Shown here: positions 51,529 to 61,863 of the stretch, one piece after another
Position numbering within the stretch: the first letter of the stretch is position 1
How the letters are laid out: every line of letters starts with the position of its first letter
The notes under the pieces: model-generated
What the model was told of the DNA's origin: nothing
Database searches by the model: none
The model's input: only the letters and a program-made list of their open reading frames with translations
Position numbers and translations under genes: made by a program
Assembly (NCBI RefSeq): GCF_050587365.1
Contig: NZ_JBOBFV010000005.1
Coordinates: 124,001 to 188,000, forward strand
Source: Plantibacter auratus
GTDB lineage: Bacteria > Actinomycetota > Actinomycetes > Actinomycetales > Microbacteriaceae
Reading direction: 5' to 3'
DNA length: 64,000 nt

Positions 51529-52641
51529 TCAGGGGCGGTACCGGGTGGCCAGTGCCGCCCCTGCCGCACGCAGGTGGACGAGCGGTTCGGCCATCGCCGC
51601 CTCGACACCGCCGGCCAGCGCCGTGAGCGATGCCGCCGCGAGGAAGATCCCCTCGGTGGGCGCCTGGATCGCCCCGGCGACGAGCATGGTCCGGTCCGCC
51701 GCGAGCCCGGCGACCCAGGAGGCGACCTTGCCGTCGGCCGTCTGGTCGTCGAAGCGGCCCTCGCCCGTGATCACGATCGACGCCGTCGCGGCCGCTTCCG
51801 GGAGGGCGATCGCCTCGCCGACACCGCGCGCGCCCGAAGTGGCGGTGGCGCCCCACAGCAGGAGGCCGTAGCCCGCACCGCCCGCGGCACCGGCACCGGG
51901 TTCGGCCGCGGCGCGTTCCGCACGGTCCGTCCCGAAAACCTCCGCAGCGCGGCTCACGAACCGGGCCAGGTTGGTGTCGAGGACCGCGACGTCGGCGGTG
52001 GTCGCGCCCTTCTGCGGGCCGAAGACCGCAGCGGCACCGCGGTCGCCGAGCAGCGGGTTGGTCACGTCGCTGAGGATGACCGCGCCGTCCGGCGGCAGCG
52101 CGCGGAGTCCGGCGGTGTCGATGTCGCGGAGCGTCGCGAGTCCGGCGTTGCCGGGCGCCACCGGTCCACCGTCGGCGTCCACCAGCCGCGCTCCGAGCGC
52201 GGTGAGCAGCCCGGCTCCACCGTCCGTGCTGGAGCTTCCACCGATCGCGAGCAGGAGGCGTCGCGCACCGTGGTCCAGGGCGGCCGCGATGGCCTCACCG
52301 AAGCCGACGGTGTGCGCCGCGAACGGCTGCAGGGGGTCGAGCAGGGTCAGCCCGCTCGTCTGGGCGAGCTCCACGACCGCCGAACCGTCGGGCAGCTCGA
52401 GCCACTCGGCGTCCACCGGGTCGCCGACCGGGCCGGTGACTGTGATCGGGTGCCGACGCGCCCCGGGCACGGCGGCCGCGAAGGCGTCGAGCGTGCCCTC
52501 GCCGCCGTCGGCCATGGGGAGCGAGTGCAGGAGATCGTCGGGCCGAATGGTCCGCCACCCGTCGGCGATCGCCTCGGCGACCTCCGCGGCGGTCGCCGTG
52601 CCCTTGAACGAGTCCGGTGCGATCACGATGTGCCGGGTCAT
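51529..52641 (-). CDS. garK: Glycerate 2-kinase (GlxK/GarK type)
   Basis: The enzyme phosphorylates D-glycerate with ATP to 2-phosphoglycerate, linking sugar-acid breakdown to glycolysis. It is 370 residues. IVIAPDSFKGTATAAEVAEA is the family start, SLPMADGGEGTLDAF and LAIGGSSSTDGGAGLLTALG are substrate and phosphate motifs, and ITGEGRFDDQTADGKV is the C-terminal signature. The ATG at 52641 has GGAGGC upstream, 4 bp after the M24-like stop. It is last in the operon headed by the LacI-DUF6807 fusion. This suggests a pathway producing glycerate, such as tartronate semialdehyde from aldarates. Confidence 0.95.
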   Translation of the reverse strand: MTRHIVIAPDSFKGTATAAEVAEAIADGWRTIRPDDLLHSLPMADGGEGTLDAFAAAVPGARRHPITVTGPVGDPVDAEWLELPDGSAVVELAQTSGLTLLDPLQPFAAHTVGFGEAIAAALDHGARRLLLAIGGSSSTDGGAGLLTALGARLVDADGGPVAPGNAGLATLRDIDTAGLRALPPDGAVILSDVTNPLLGDRGAAAVFGPQKGATTADVAVLDTNLARFVSRAAEVFGTDRAERAAAEPGAGAAGGAGYGLLLWGATATSGARGVGEAIALPEAAATASIVITGEGRFDDQTADGKVASWVAGLAADRTMLVAGAIQAPTEGIFLAAASLTALAGGVEAAMAEPLVHLRAAGAALATRYRP

Positions 52642-52645
52642 GTCT

Positions 52646-53698
52646 TCAGCCTCCCACGGTGGACGGGGTCGGGTGGGTCGAGGCCGTGCTCGTCGTCAGC
52701 ACCTCGACACCGCCCGGCGTGACCACGACGGTGTCCTCGACCTTCACGCCGGGGGCGGTCGGGTTCCAGGCGAAGGCTTGCCAGAGCTGGACGACGTCGG
52801 TCGCCTCAGGCGTGGCGCGCGGATCGCGTCCCGCGTAGCCGGCCGCACCGCCCTGATGGTGCCTCGTCCACTCGTCGGCGTCGAAGCCCTGCTCGGCGTA
52901 CGCCGCACTCCCCGTGCGGAGGATGTCGGCGAGCGAAGCACCTGGCACGGTGGCGTCGAGATAGGCGCGTTCGACGGCGCGGATGCGCTGCATGTCCGTG
53001 GCGAACGGCTCCGCCGGGGTGCCGCCCTCGTCGAACCACCGCGTGAGGTTCACGATGAGCCCGTCGCGGCGGCCGCAGGCGACGAGCATCGCCCGGGAAC
53101 CGAGTCGCCCCTCGGTCGGCAGCGGGTGCCGGTGGGCGAGTCTGCCCTCCCCGGCGACGAGGAGGACGAGCGGGTCGATACCGGCTGCGACGAGGCGCCC
53201 GGCGAGGTCCGCAGCGACCGCGCGTTCCGTCCGGGCGGGGTCGAGCTCGTCGACGAGCGTCTCGAGCGCCGACGTCGTCTCCCGCCCGAGCGAACGGAAG
53301 CGCGCGAGTTCGGCCGGGAGGAGCGACGCACGTGCGGCGCGCAGCTCGGCGGCGACGTCCGCCTCCTGCAGCACCCCGTCCCCACTCGGCAGCACCGCGT
53401 CGATCGGCGTGTGCCACGGCACCGTCCGAACCCGGATGTCGGGCAGCTCCTCGGCCTGCAGCCGCTCCATCTCGTTGGAGGTCGCGACGAGCCATGCGTC
53501 GCCCGGCGAGACCACGACCGCGACGATCGGGTCGGCCGCGAGGCTCACGTGGACGCGCGAGCCGTCGAGGTACCAGCTGACCGCTGCGGCGGACCGCAGT
53601 ACGATCGTGCCTGCTCCGCGGGCCTCCAGGAGCGACACGAGTCGGGCGTGCTTGCGACGGCGGTCGTCCTCGTCCGGCCCGGGCCGCTCGTGGTTCAT
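52646..53698 (-). CDS. M24 'pita-bread' family protein lacking most metal ligands
   Basis: The 350-residue product has an N-terminal creatinase-type domain (LVSLLEARGAGTIVL; WLVATSNEMERLQAEELPD) and a C-terminal M24 domain. In M24 aminopeptidases five residues bind two metals. Here LIVNLTRWF replaces SD-x-TR with Asn, and the upstream Asp position reads VACG. AFAWNPTAPG replaces the Glu of EPG, while HHQGG and VKVEDTVVVT keep a His and the last Glu. The pattern is closer to metal-free creatinase-like hydrolases than to peptidases. The ATG at 53698 overlaps the Gfo/Idh stop (ATGA). Its role in sugar-acid metabolism is unknown, and hydrolysis of a C-N bond or a lyase reaction are possibilities. 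Confidence 0.78.
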   Translation of the reverse strand: MNHERPGPDEDDRRRKHARLVSLLEARGAGTIVLRSAAAVSWYLDGSRVHVSLAADPIVAVVVSPGDAWLVATSNEMERLQAEELPDIRVRTVPWHTPIDAVLPSGDGVLQEADVAAELRAARASLLPAELARFRSLGRETTSALETLVDELDPARTERAVAADLAGRLVAAGIDPLVLLVAGEGRLAHRHPLPTEGRLGSRAMLVACGRRDGLIVNLTRWFDEGGTPAEPFATDMQRIRAVERAYLDATVPGASLADILRTGSAAYAEQGFDADEWTRHHQGGAAGYAGRDPRATPEATDVVQLWQAFAWNPTAPGVKVEDTVVVTPGGVEVLTTSTASTHPTPSTVGG

Positions 53699-54864
53699 CG
53701 CCGGGCCCAATCGGTCCCGAGCTCGGCGAAGGTGCTGCCGGTGGCGGCCGCTTCCGCGACGAGCTCCTCGATCCTCGGGATGACCGGGCGGCGCTCGTCG
53801 CCCGTCCCGTTCCACTCGACGAGATCAGCGGGGATGCGGTGCGGCGCTGGGGCCGACCGGACCGCGTCGAGGACGGCGGTGAAGGCGGACGCGTCGGCCA
53901 GGGAGCTGACGAGTGCGGCATCCTCACCAGCCCGGACCGCCTCGCGCGCGCGGAGGAGGTCGGGGAGCAGGTCGGTCCGGCCCGTCGTCCAGCGTCGCAG
54001 GGTGACGCCGTCGACGACCAGCTCGACCTCGTCGCGTGTGTAGTGGAACCGGATCGAGCCGAGCTCCCCGTGGACGGTGACCACCGGGTCGGTCGTCTCC
54101 GCTGCGCACAGGGTGAGCGCCGCGGTCATGATCGGGCCGCGCTGTGGGGTGATGCGGACGACGGAGGTGTCGTCGGCCTCGATGTCGTTCGCCCGGTACT
54201 GGTCGAGGTCGATGGTGGCGATCGCTGCGCGGTCGGTCGTGCCGCCGAGTCGGAGCATGGTCTGGACCGCGTGCGCGAAGGGGTTGGTGACGACGCCGTC
54301 CACGACGGGTGTGCCGTCGAGCGTGCGCCTGCCAGACCACGCGGCACGCGTCCAGTAGCCGACGGTGCGGACCCAGGTGCCTCTCGCCTCGAGTGCTGTC
54401 ACGGCCCCGATCTCCCCGCCGGCGACGACGTCCGCGATCTCGCCGATCGCGTGCGATCCGAGGCTCTGGAACCCGACCTGCACGAGCCCGCCGGTCCGGG
54501 CGGCGGTGGCCTGCAGCCGATCGAGTTCGTCGTTCGAGGTCACCGGGGGCTTCTCGAGCAGGACGTCGGCGCCGTGCTCGAGCGCGGCGACGGCGAGGTC
54601 CAGGTGCGTGTGGATCGGGGTCGAGAGGATGACCACGTCCACCCGGCCGTCGGCGAAGCACTCCTCCAGCGAGTCGCGGAGCGGTGCATCCCCGGCTGCG
54701 CGGTCCTCCTCGGTGAAGGTCCGGTCGACGAGGCCGACGAGGCGGATCGCGCCGGTCGCCGCGAGCGCCCTGGCTGCCGCCACGTGACTGGCGCCATGGC
54801 CGTGGATCCCGACGACCACGACGGTCGGGGCGGTGGTGGCGGTGGCGTGGTCGGTGCTGGTCAT
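53695..54864 (-). CDS. Gfo/Idh/MocA-family oxidoreductase
   Basis: The 389-residue dehydrogenase has the Rossmann start VVVVGIHGHGASHVAAARAL, where GIHGHG replaces the usual GxGxxG and could alter cofactor preference. DVLLEKPPVTSNDELD is the EKP motif. PVVDGVVTNPFAHAVQTMLRL occupies the place of the DxGxH segment. Relatives with this start occur next to PmoA/DUF6807 proteins. It overlaps both neighbours by four bases (upstream LacI-DUF6807 stop and downstream M24-like start), so the three are co-translated. Confidence 0.88.
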   Translation of the reverse strand: MTSTDHATATTAPTVVVVGIHGHGASHVAAARALAATGAIRLVGLVDRTFTEEDRAAGDAPLRDSLEECFADGRVDVVILSTPIHTHLDLAVAALEHGADVLLEKPPVTSNDELDRLQATAARTGGLVQVGFQSLGSHAIGEIADVVAGGEIGAVTALEARGTWVRTVGYWTRAAWSGRRTLDGTPVVDGVVTNPFAHAVQTMLRLGGTTDRAAIATIDLDQYRANDIEADDTSVVRITPQRGPIMTAALTLCAAETTDPVVTVHGELGSIRFHYTRDEVELVVDGVTLRRWTTGRTDLLPDLLRAREAVRAGEDAALVSSLADASAFTAVLDAVRSAPAPHRIPADLVEWNGTGDERRPVIPRIEELVAEAAATGSTFAELGTDWARR

Positions 54865-56882
54865 GCGTCACTCCCTGTGCTGCGCGGTTCAGTACTGCGC
54901 GGTTCGGTGCTGCGTTCCTCGGCGGTGAGGAGCGCGCGGTGGATGGCGTCCGCCTGCTGCGCGTCCAGAGCGCCGTCGACGACGACCGCCTCCAGACCGG
55001 TGACGAGCGGGGTGTCGGCGGTGATGGTGGTGCGGCTGGTCGCGGCGAGCGAGACCCCGATACCCGGGTACTCGGCCGCGCGGACGAACCAGGGGAAGGC
55101 GTTCGCTGCGGGCTGTCGGAACAGGACCGTGGTGGGGCGTCGAGGCGGCGTCGGGGCGGGCCCGGTGGTGTCGCCAGTCTGTGTGTCAGCGCTCCCGTCG
55201 GCGTCGAGGACGAAGGCGACCCAGACCGCACGCGAGCCGTGCGCGGTCGACTCCCCCGGTCCGTCAGCGCTGAGGACGGACCGGTGGGCGTCCGCGGGCA
55301 ACCGCCAGAACCATCCGCCGTACCCGGCACCTTCGCGGCCGTTGGTGGCCGGCGATCCGATCGTCACCGTCGATCCCGTCGTCCGGAAGACACTGGAGAC
55401 GGCGACGCGGAGCGCCGACCTCCCGCTCCCGACGCCAGGCACGGCGAACTCCTCGACGACCGTGCGGCGCGACTCCCTCAGCTGCGTCGTCCCGTCGCGT
55501 CCGATCCAGTCGAGCCACTGACGCAGCACACCGGCGTCCACCTCGGTCTCGGTGACGCGCTGGACACCGTGGTTGTCGAGCATCGTCGACCCCTGCCCGG
55601 CGACGTAGGTGCGACCGCCCCAGTAGGAGACGCCGTCGACGTCGGCGACGGCCATCGAGAGTCCGACATGGTGGGGGTGGTCCTCGGGAGCGGATTCCGT
55701 GACGACGGTCCCGCCGAGCGACGTGACGGGGTGTGCGAACGGTCGCGGGGCGTCTGTCGGTTCGAGGCCGCTGCCGTCGTGGAGGACGAGGACCTCGCGG
55801 TCGCCGAGCCGGGCGGTCGGCTCCGGTGAAATGGGGTGGTCGGTTCCACGCCAGACGGGCGGACTCGCGGCCGGGCGGGCGGCGGCGCTCTCCCGGGCGA
55901 CGAACCGGGGCCGGAAGACGAGCGGGTGTCCACCCTCCGCACCGCCGATCGTGTCGCGCAGTCTGGTCCACGCCTCGGCGCCGAGCTCGCGTCGCGGGAC
56001 GGACACCGTGCTGAGCGCCGGCACCGCGAACGCCGCGAACGGGATGTCGTCGAAGCCGACCACACTGAGCGCCGAGGGGACGGACACACCGGCACCGCGG
56101 AGCGCCGAGACGAGCCCGAGGGCGACGAGGTCGTTGAAGGCGACCACGGCGGTCGCGTCGTGCTGCACCACCGTGTCGACGACCGTCGCGCCGTCCACCA
56201 GCGCTGATCCGGCCGTCACGATGTCGACGGAGAGGTCGTCGTGGTCCGAGCACGCGCGGGCGATGCCGACCCGTCGGAGGCGATCGCCCTGACTCGCGGT
56301 GGGACCCGCGAGGTACAGGATGCGCCGGTGCCCGAGAGCGTGCAGCTCGGCGAGCACCTGCTCCATGCCGCTGGCGTAGTCGATGGACACCGACGGCACG
56401 GGCGAGTGGGCGAGCTCGCGGTTGACGAGCACGACCGGGTGGAGTTCGGCGAGCAGCGCTCGAAGCTCCGGCTCGGCCAGACGGGGTGAGCAGAGGACGA
56501 TCGCGTCGCAGCGACGACGGGCTTCGCGGGCCGCCGCCGCCTCGTCGGTCGGGTCCTCCTCGGTGTCGGTCACGAGGACGCGGTAGCCGTCGGCCGCCGC
56601 GGCCCGGGTGACCCCACGCAGGATCTCCTGGAACATCGGGTTCTCGAGGTCGGGCACGACGACCCCGACGGTGTTCGTGCGGCCGAGCGACAGGCCTCGG
56701 GCCAGCATGCTCGGGCGGTAGCCGAGGGCGTCCACCGCGGCGAGGACGCGGTCGGCGATCGCCGCGTCGACGGTCGCCTTCCCATTGAGCACCCGCGACA
56801 CGGTGGCCTTCGAGACGCCCGCCTCCACGGCGACGTCCGAGATCGTCGGCGTCGGGCCAGCACTGGGGAACCGGTTGCTCAT
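54861..56882 (-). CDS. LacI regulator fused to a PmoA/DUF6807-like domain
   Basis: This 673-residue fusion starts with a complete LacI protein. The head is TISDVAVEAGVSKATVSRVL, the hinge is RPSMLARGLSLGR, and the effector domain ends at FDDIPFAAFAVPALSTV and VFRPRFVARESAA (about residue 335). A second domain of about 290 residues follows. It resembles the PmoA/DUF6807 family: EDHPHHVGLSMAVADVDGVS, YWGGRTYVAGQ, REGAGYGGWFWRLP and FPWFVRAAEYPGIGVSLA. The extreme C-terminus contains RSTEP repeats encoded by three 15-bp tandem units (54877-54921), a possible slippage site. GAGGACGT precedes the ATG at 56882. A sugar-processing or sugar-sensing second domain could couple metabolism to control. 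The divergent operator at 56945 should be its target. Confidence 0.87.
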   Translation of the reverse strand: MSNRFPSAGPTPTISDVAVEAGVSKATVSRVLNGKATVDAAIADRVLAAVDALGYRPSMLARGLSLGRTNTVGVVVPDLENPMFQEILRGVTRAAAADGYRVLVTDTEEDPTDEAAAAREARRRCDAIVLCSPRLAEPELRALLAELHPVVLVNRELAHSPVPSVSIDYASGMEQVLAELHALGHRRILYLAGPTASQGDRLRRVGIARACSDHDDLSVDIVTAGSALVDGATVVDTVVQHDATAVVAFNDLVALGLVSALRGAGVSVPSALSVVGFDDIPFAAFAVPALSTVSVPRRELGAEAWTRLRDTIGGAEGGHPLVFRPRFVARESAAARPAASPPVWRGTDHPISPEPTARLGDREVLVLHDGSGLEPTDAPRPFAHPVTSLGGTVVTESAPEDHPHHVGLSMAVADVDGVSYWGGRTYVAGQGSTMLDNHGVQRVTETEVDAGVLRQWLDWIGRDGTTQLRESRRTVVEEFAVPGVGSGRSALRVAVSSVFRTTGSTVTIGSPATNGREGAGYGGWFWRLPADAHRSVLSADGPGESTAHGSRAVWVAFVLDADGSADTQTGDTTGPAPTPPRRPTTVLFRQPAANAFPWFVRAAEYPGIGVSLAATSRTTITADTPLVTGLEAVVVDGALDAQQADAIHRALLTAEERSTEPRSTEPRSTGSDA

Positions 56883-56944
56883 ACGTCCTCGTTCAACTCG
56901 TCACGGGTGGTGCCGTTCTCAATCATCCTATAGGCTCGCTCCAA

Positions 56945-56956
56945 GAAACCGGTTTC
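56945..56956. promoter_or_regulatory. LacI-type operator in the divergent LacI-DUF6807/SDR promoter
   Basis: GAAACCGGTTTC is a perfect 12-bp palindrome followed by a partial repeat CCCGGTTTGCG. It is 53-64 bp from both gene starts, so one site could control both divergent operons. Confidence 0.75.
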
Positions 56957-57008
56957 CCGGTTTGCGTGGTCGACCCGGTCGACCCGGACGTGGTCAGAGA
57001 GGACACCG

Positions 57009-57977
57009 ATGCGCATCATCGTCACCGGCGGTGCAGGACGACTCGGGCGGAGCGTCGCGAGCGCCCTCGCCCAAGCAGGCCACGAGGTCGTCTCCGTCGA
57101 TCGGGCCGACCCCGGACTCCCCGGTGTCGAGGGCCGGACCGCAGACCTCCTCGACCACGATGCGACCCACGAGCTCTTCGCCACCCTGCGGCCCGAAGCC
57201 GTGGTGCACCTGGCGGCGATCGCCGTGCCGTTCAGCGCGCCGGAGCACGTCATCCTGGCGACCAACCAGACGCTCGCCTTCACCGCCCTCACCGCCGGGA
57301 TCGCCGCCGGGGCGACCAGGCTGCTGGCCGCGAGCAGCCCGACCGTCATCGGCTACGGCGCCCCGCACGGGTGGACGCCCGAGGCGCTCCCCATCACCGA
57401 GGAGCACCGGGTCGCCCCGTGGAACGCCTACGCACTGTCGAAGGTCGCGATCGAGTCGACGGTCGCGATGCTCGCCCGAGCCCACGGCGACGCCGTCGTC
57501 ACCGGTGCGTTCCGGCCGTGCTTCGTCGTCTCCCCGGAGGAGTGGGAGGGGGCACCGACGCAGCAGGGGCACACCATCGTCGACCGGCTCGCCGATCCCG
57601 CACTCGCGGCCGTCTCCCTCTACAACTACGTGGACGCGCGTGACGCCGGCCGGTTCGTCGCCGCCTGGATCGATCGTGCCGAAGCCCGACACTCCGGTGA
57701 GGTGTACTTCGTCGGCGCCGACGACGCCCTGGCCCTCGCACCCCTGTCCACCCTGCTGCCCGCGCAGGTCCCGAGCACCGCCGGATTCGCCGACGGACTC
57801 GTCGACCGAGCCGCCGCCTTCAGCAGCGCGAAGGCCACCGCCCACCTCGGGTGGCGCCCGGAGCACGACTGGCGATCCGCACTCAGCCCCGCCGAGGCTG
57901 CCCGGCTCACCGATCTGCTCGCCGCCGACACCGGCCAGCCGGCCACCACTCCTGTTCCAGCCCCAGCCCCACGATGA
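57009..57977 (+). CDS. NAD-dependent SDR epimerase/dehydratase, candidate uronate dehydrogenase
   Basis: The 322-residue product is an extended short-chain dehydrogenase. The nucleotide motif is RIIVTGGAGRLGRSVASAL. The active-site YxxxK is WNAYALSKVAIEST, and SSPTVIGYGAPHGW supplies the serine. Uronate dehydrogenases share this fold and oxidise galacturonate or glucuronate to aldarolactones. The downstream KdgD and semialdehyde dehydrogenase make this the most likely reaction, but a sugar epimerase cannot be excluded. GAGAGGA precedes the ATG at 57009. It is the first gene of the sugar-acid operon and diverges from the LacI-DUF6807 gene across a shared operator. Confidence 0.8.
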   Translation: MRIIVTGGAGRLGRSVASALAQAGHEVVSVDRADPGLPGVEGRTADLLDHDATHELFATLRPEAVVHLAAIAVPFSAPEHVILATNQTLAFTALTAGIAAGATRLLAASSPTVIGYGAPHGWTPEALPITEEHRVAPWNAYALSKVAIESTVAMLARAHGDAVVTGAFRPCFVVSPEEWEGAPTQQGHTIVDRLADPALAAVSLYNYVDARDAGRFVAAWIDRAEARHSGEVYFVGADDALALAPLSTLLPAQVPSTAGFADGLVDRAAAFSSAKATAHLGWRPEHDWRSALSPAEAARLTDLLAADTGQPATTPVPAPAPR

Positions 57978-57991
57978 CGAGGACCTCCACC

Positions 57992-58933
57992 ATGCCAGCA
58001 CCGCTCGCCTTCGACGGCGTCCTGTACTTCCCGATCACCCCGTTCGACGCCGCGGGCGAGGTCGACCTTGGGCTCCTCGGCACCCACCTCGAGTCGCGAC
58101 TCGAACACCGGCCCGGTGGGGTGTTCCCCGCCTGCGGCACCGGCGAGCTGCACGCGATGTCGCCGTCGGAGGCCGCCCGCGTCGTCCGACGGACCGTCGA
58201 GGTCGTCGACGGCGCCGTCCCGGTCATCGGTGGCGCCGGAGGAGGCGTGGCGACCGCCAAGGAACTCGCGGTGGCCGCCGAAGAGGCGGGAGCCGACGCG
58301 ATCCTGCTCATGCCGCCGTACCTCGTCTCCGGGCCGGCGGCCGGTCTGGAGGCGTACGTCGAGGACGTCCTCTCGGCGACGAGCCTCCCGGCGGTCGTCT
58401 ACCACCGGAACAACGCCCGGTACACGACGGCGACGATGCGCCACCTCGCCCGCAACCCGCAGGTCGTCGGTTTCAAGGACGGCGTCGGCGACGTCGCGGC
58501 CGCCCAGGACATCGTGCTGGCGGTGCACGAGGAGGGACGCGATGACTTCGCCTTCTTCAACGGCCTCCTCACCGCCGAGCTCACGCAGGCCGCCTATCGC
58601 GGCATCGGCATCCCGCTCTACTCCTCGGCCGTCTTCGCCATGCTGCCGGAGCTCGCGACGTTGTTCTACCGCGCGTACACCGAGCACGACGAACCGCTCC
58701 GCGAACGCCTGCTGCGCGAGTTCTACCGTCCCCTGGTGGCCCTCCGCGACGAGACCCCCGGCTTCGCCGTGTCGCTCATCAAGGCCGGGGTGCGGCTCGG
58801 CGGTCTGCCAGTCGGTTCCGTGCGGTCGCCCTTCGTCGACCCGACGCCCGAGCAGACCGACCGCCTGGAGGCACTCCTCGCGACCGGCGCCGACCTCGTC
58901 GCCGAGCACGCGACGCTGGCCGCAAGGCGCTGA
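57992..58933 (+). CDS. kdgD: 5-dehydro-4-deoxyglucarate dehydratase
   Basis: The enzyme decarboxylates and dehydrates 5-keto-4-deoxy-D-glucarate to 2-oxoglutarate semialdehyde. It is 313 residues, DHDPS/NAL superfamily. FPACGTGELHAMSPSEAA is the family P-loop-like motif. VVYHRNNARY carries the catalytic Tyr and VGFKDGVGD the Schiff-base Lys. YSSAVFAMLPELA and VSLIKAGVRLGG are specific for KdgD. The start at 57992 has GAGGA 8 bp upstream. An in-frame ATG at 57974 overlapping the previous stop would add six residues. It is second in the operon. Confidence 0.93.
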   Translation: MPAPLAFDGVLYFPITPFDAAGEVDLGLLGTHLESRLEHRPGGVFPACGTGELHAMSPSEAARVVRRTVEVVDGAVPVIGGAGGGVATAKELAVAAEEAGADAILLMPPYLVSGPAAGLEAYVEDVLSATSLPAVVYHRNNARYTTATMRHLARNPQVVGFKDGVGDVAAAQDIVLAVHEEGRDDFAFFNGLLTAELTQAAYRGIGIPLYSSAVFAMLPELATLFYRAYTEHDEPLRERLLREFYRPLVALRDETPGFAVSLIKAGVRLGGLPVGSVRSPFVDPTPEQTDRLEALLATGADLVAEHATLAARR

Positions 58934-58935
58934 CG

Positions 58936-60030
58936 ATGCCCGGGATCGCCTCCATCACCACCTCGCTCGGCCGGTTCGCCATGCCGCGCCCGTGGGTGCC
59001 CGAAGCCCCGTGGCTGCATCTCATCCGCGTGGACGTCGTCGACGACGAGGGGGCGACCGGGTCGGGCTTCACGTGGACGCCGACCATCGGAGCCACGGCC
59101 GTCCGGGCGTTGCTCGACGACGACATCTCCGCCGCCGCCGTCGGATCGACGACCGACCCCGAAGCGCTGTGGCCCCGGTTGTGGGCGCATCTGCACGAGG
59201 CCGGTGGCGGCGGGATCACGACGATCGCGCTCGCCGGGCTCGACACCGCACTCTGGGACCTCCGTGGACGACGGGCCGGTCTCGGGCTCGCCGACCTCCT
59301 CGGCCGTCGACGCGACACGGTCCGAGCGTACGGCAGCGGGGTGAACCTCCACCTCGACGCCGCCTCGCTCGCCGCGCAGGTCGAGCGGTGGATCGCGGCG
59401 GGCTACGACGCCGTCAAGATCAAGGTCGGCAAGCCCGACCTCGCCGAGGACGTCGACCGCGTGACGATGGTGCGCGAACTGCTCGGACCGGACCGCCGGC
59501 TCATGATCGACGCGAACCAGCGCTGGGACGTCGACCAAGCGGTCTCCTCCCTGGAACGGCTCGGTGTCGTCGCCCCGGCCTGGATCGAGGAGCCGCTGCG
59601 CTCGGACGACACCGCGGGGTACGAACGGCTGCGTCAGGCGACCGACATCCCGATCGCTCTGGGCGAGAACGTGCACACGATCCACCGGTTCCGCGACCTC
59701 GTCGACCGTGGCGTCGCCGGCGTCCTGCAACCGAACGTGGTCCGCGTCGGTGGCATCACCCCCTTCCTCGCGATCGCCGCGCTCGTCGACGACGCCGGGC
59801 TGACGCTCGCGCCGCACCTGCTCCCCGACCTCTCCGGACAGCTCGCCCTCGCCCTCCCGCAGCGCACCGAGGTCGAGGACGTCGAGGACGCGGGCTTCGT
59901 CGCGATCGGCGCCATCGACCCGCCCGGGCCGGTCACCATCGCCGAGGGCCGGGTGCAGGTCGAGCAGCGATCCGGCCTCGGCTTCGTCATCCGCGACCGG
60001 GCCGCGGAGACCACTGCCGTCGCGCACTGA
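58936..60030 (+). CDS. Enolase-superfamily (mandelate racemase/muconate lactonising) enzyme
   Basis: The 364-residue barrel enzyme probably dehydrates or isomerises an aldarate or aldarolactone. DAVKIKVGK contains the KxK base motif. Mg ligands are LMIDANQRW, AWIEEPL and ALGENVH. At the position where MR-type enzymes have the dyad Asp, the sequence reads LQPNVVRVGGI with Asn, and TLAPHLLPD supplies the His. Galactarolactone cycloisomerase, or a galactarate/glucarate dehydratase, would fit between uronate oxidation and KdgD. The sequence does not decide between them. The ATG at 58936 is 2 bp after the kdgD stop, so it is translationally coupled. Confidence 0.85.
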   Translation: MPGIASITTSLGRFAMPRPWVPEAPWLHLIRVDVVDDEGATGSGFTWTPTIGATAVRALLDDDISAAAVGSTTDPEALWPRLWAHLHEAGGGGITTIALAGLDTALWDLRGRRAGLGLADLLGRRRDTVRAYGSGVNLHLDAASLAAQVERWIAAGYDAVKIKVGKPDLAEDVDRVTMVRELLGPDRRLMIDANQRWDVDQAVSSLERLGVVAPAWIEEPLRSDDTAGYERLRQATDIPIALGENVHTIHRFRDLVDRGVAGVLQPNVVRVGGITPFLAIAALVDDAGLTLAPHLLPDLSGQLALALPQRTEVEDVEDAGFVAIGAIDPPGPVTIAEGRVQVEQRSGLGFVIRDRAAETTAVAH

Positions 60031-60112
60031 CCCCGTCCGCCGCCCGGCCCGCCGGCCGACCAGACGCCCAAATCATCACCTGTCGCATCCGCATCCTCGA
60101 GGAGCCATCACC

Positions 60113-61849
<1,737 letters not shown>

Positions 61850-61863
61850 CCTCCGCCCTGTCC

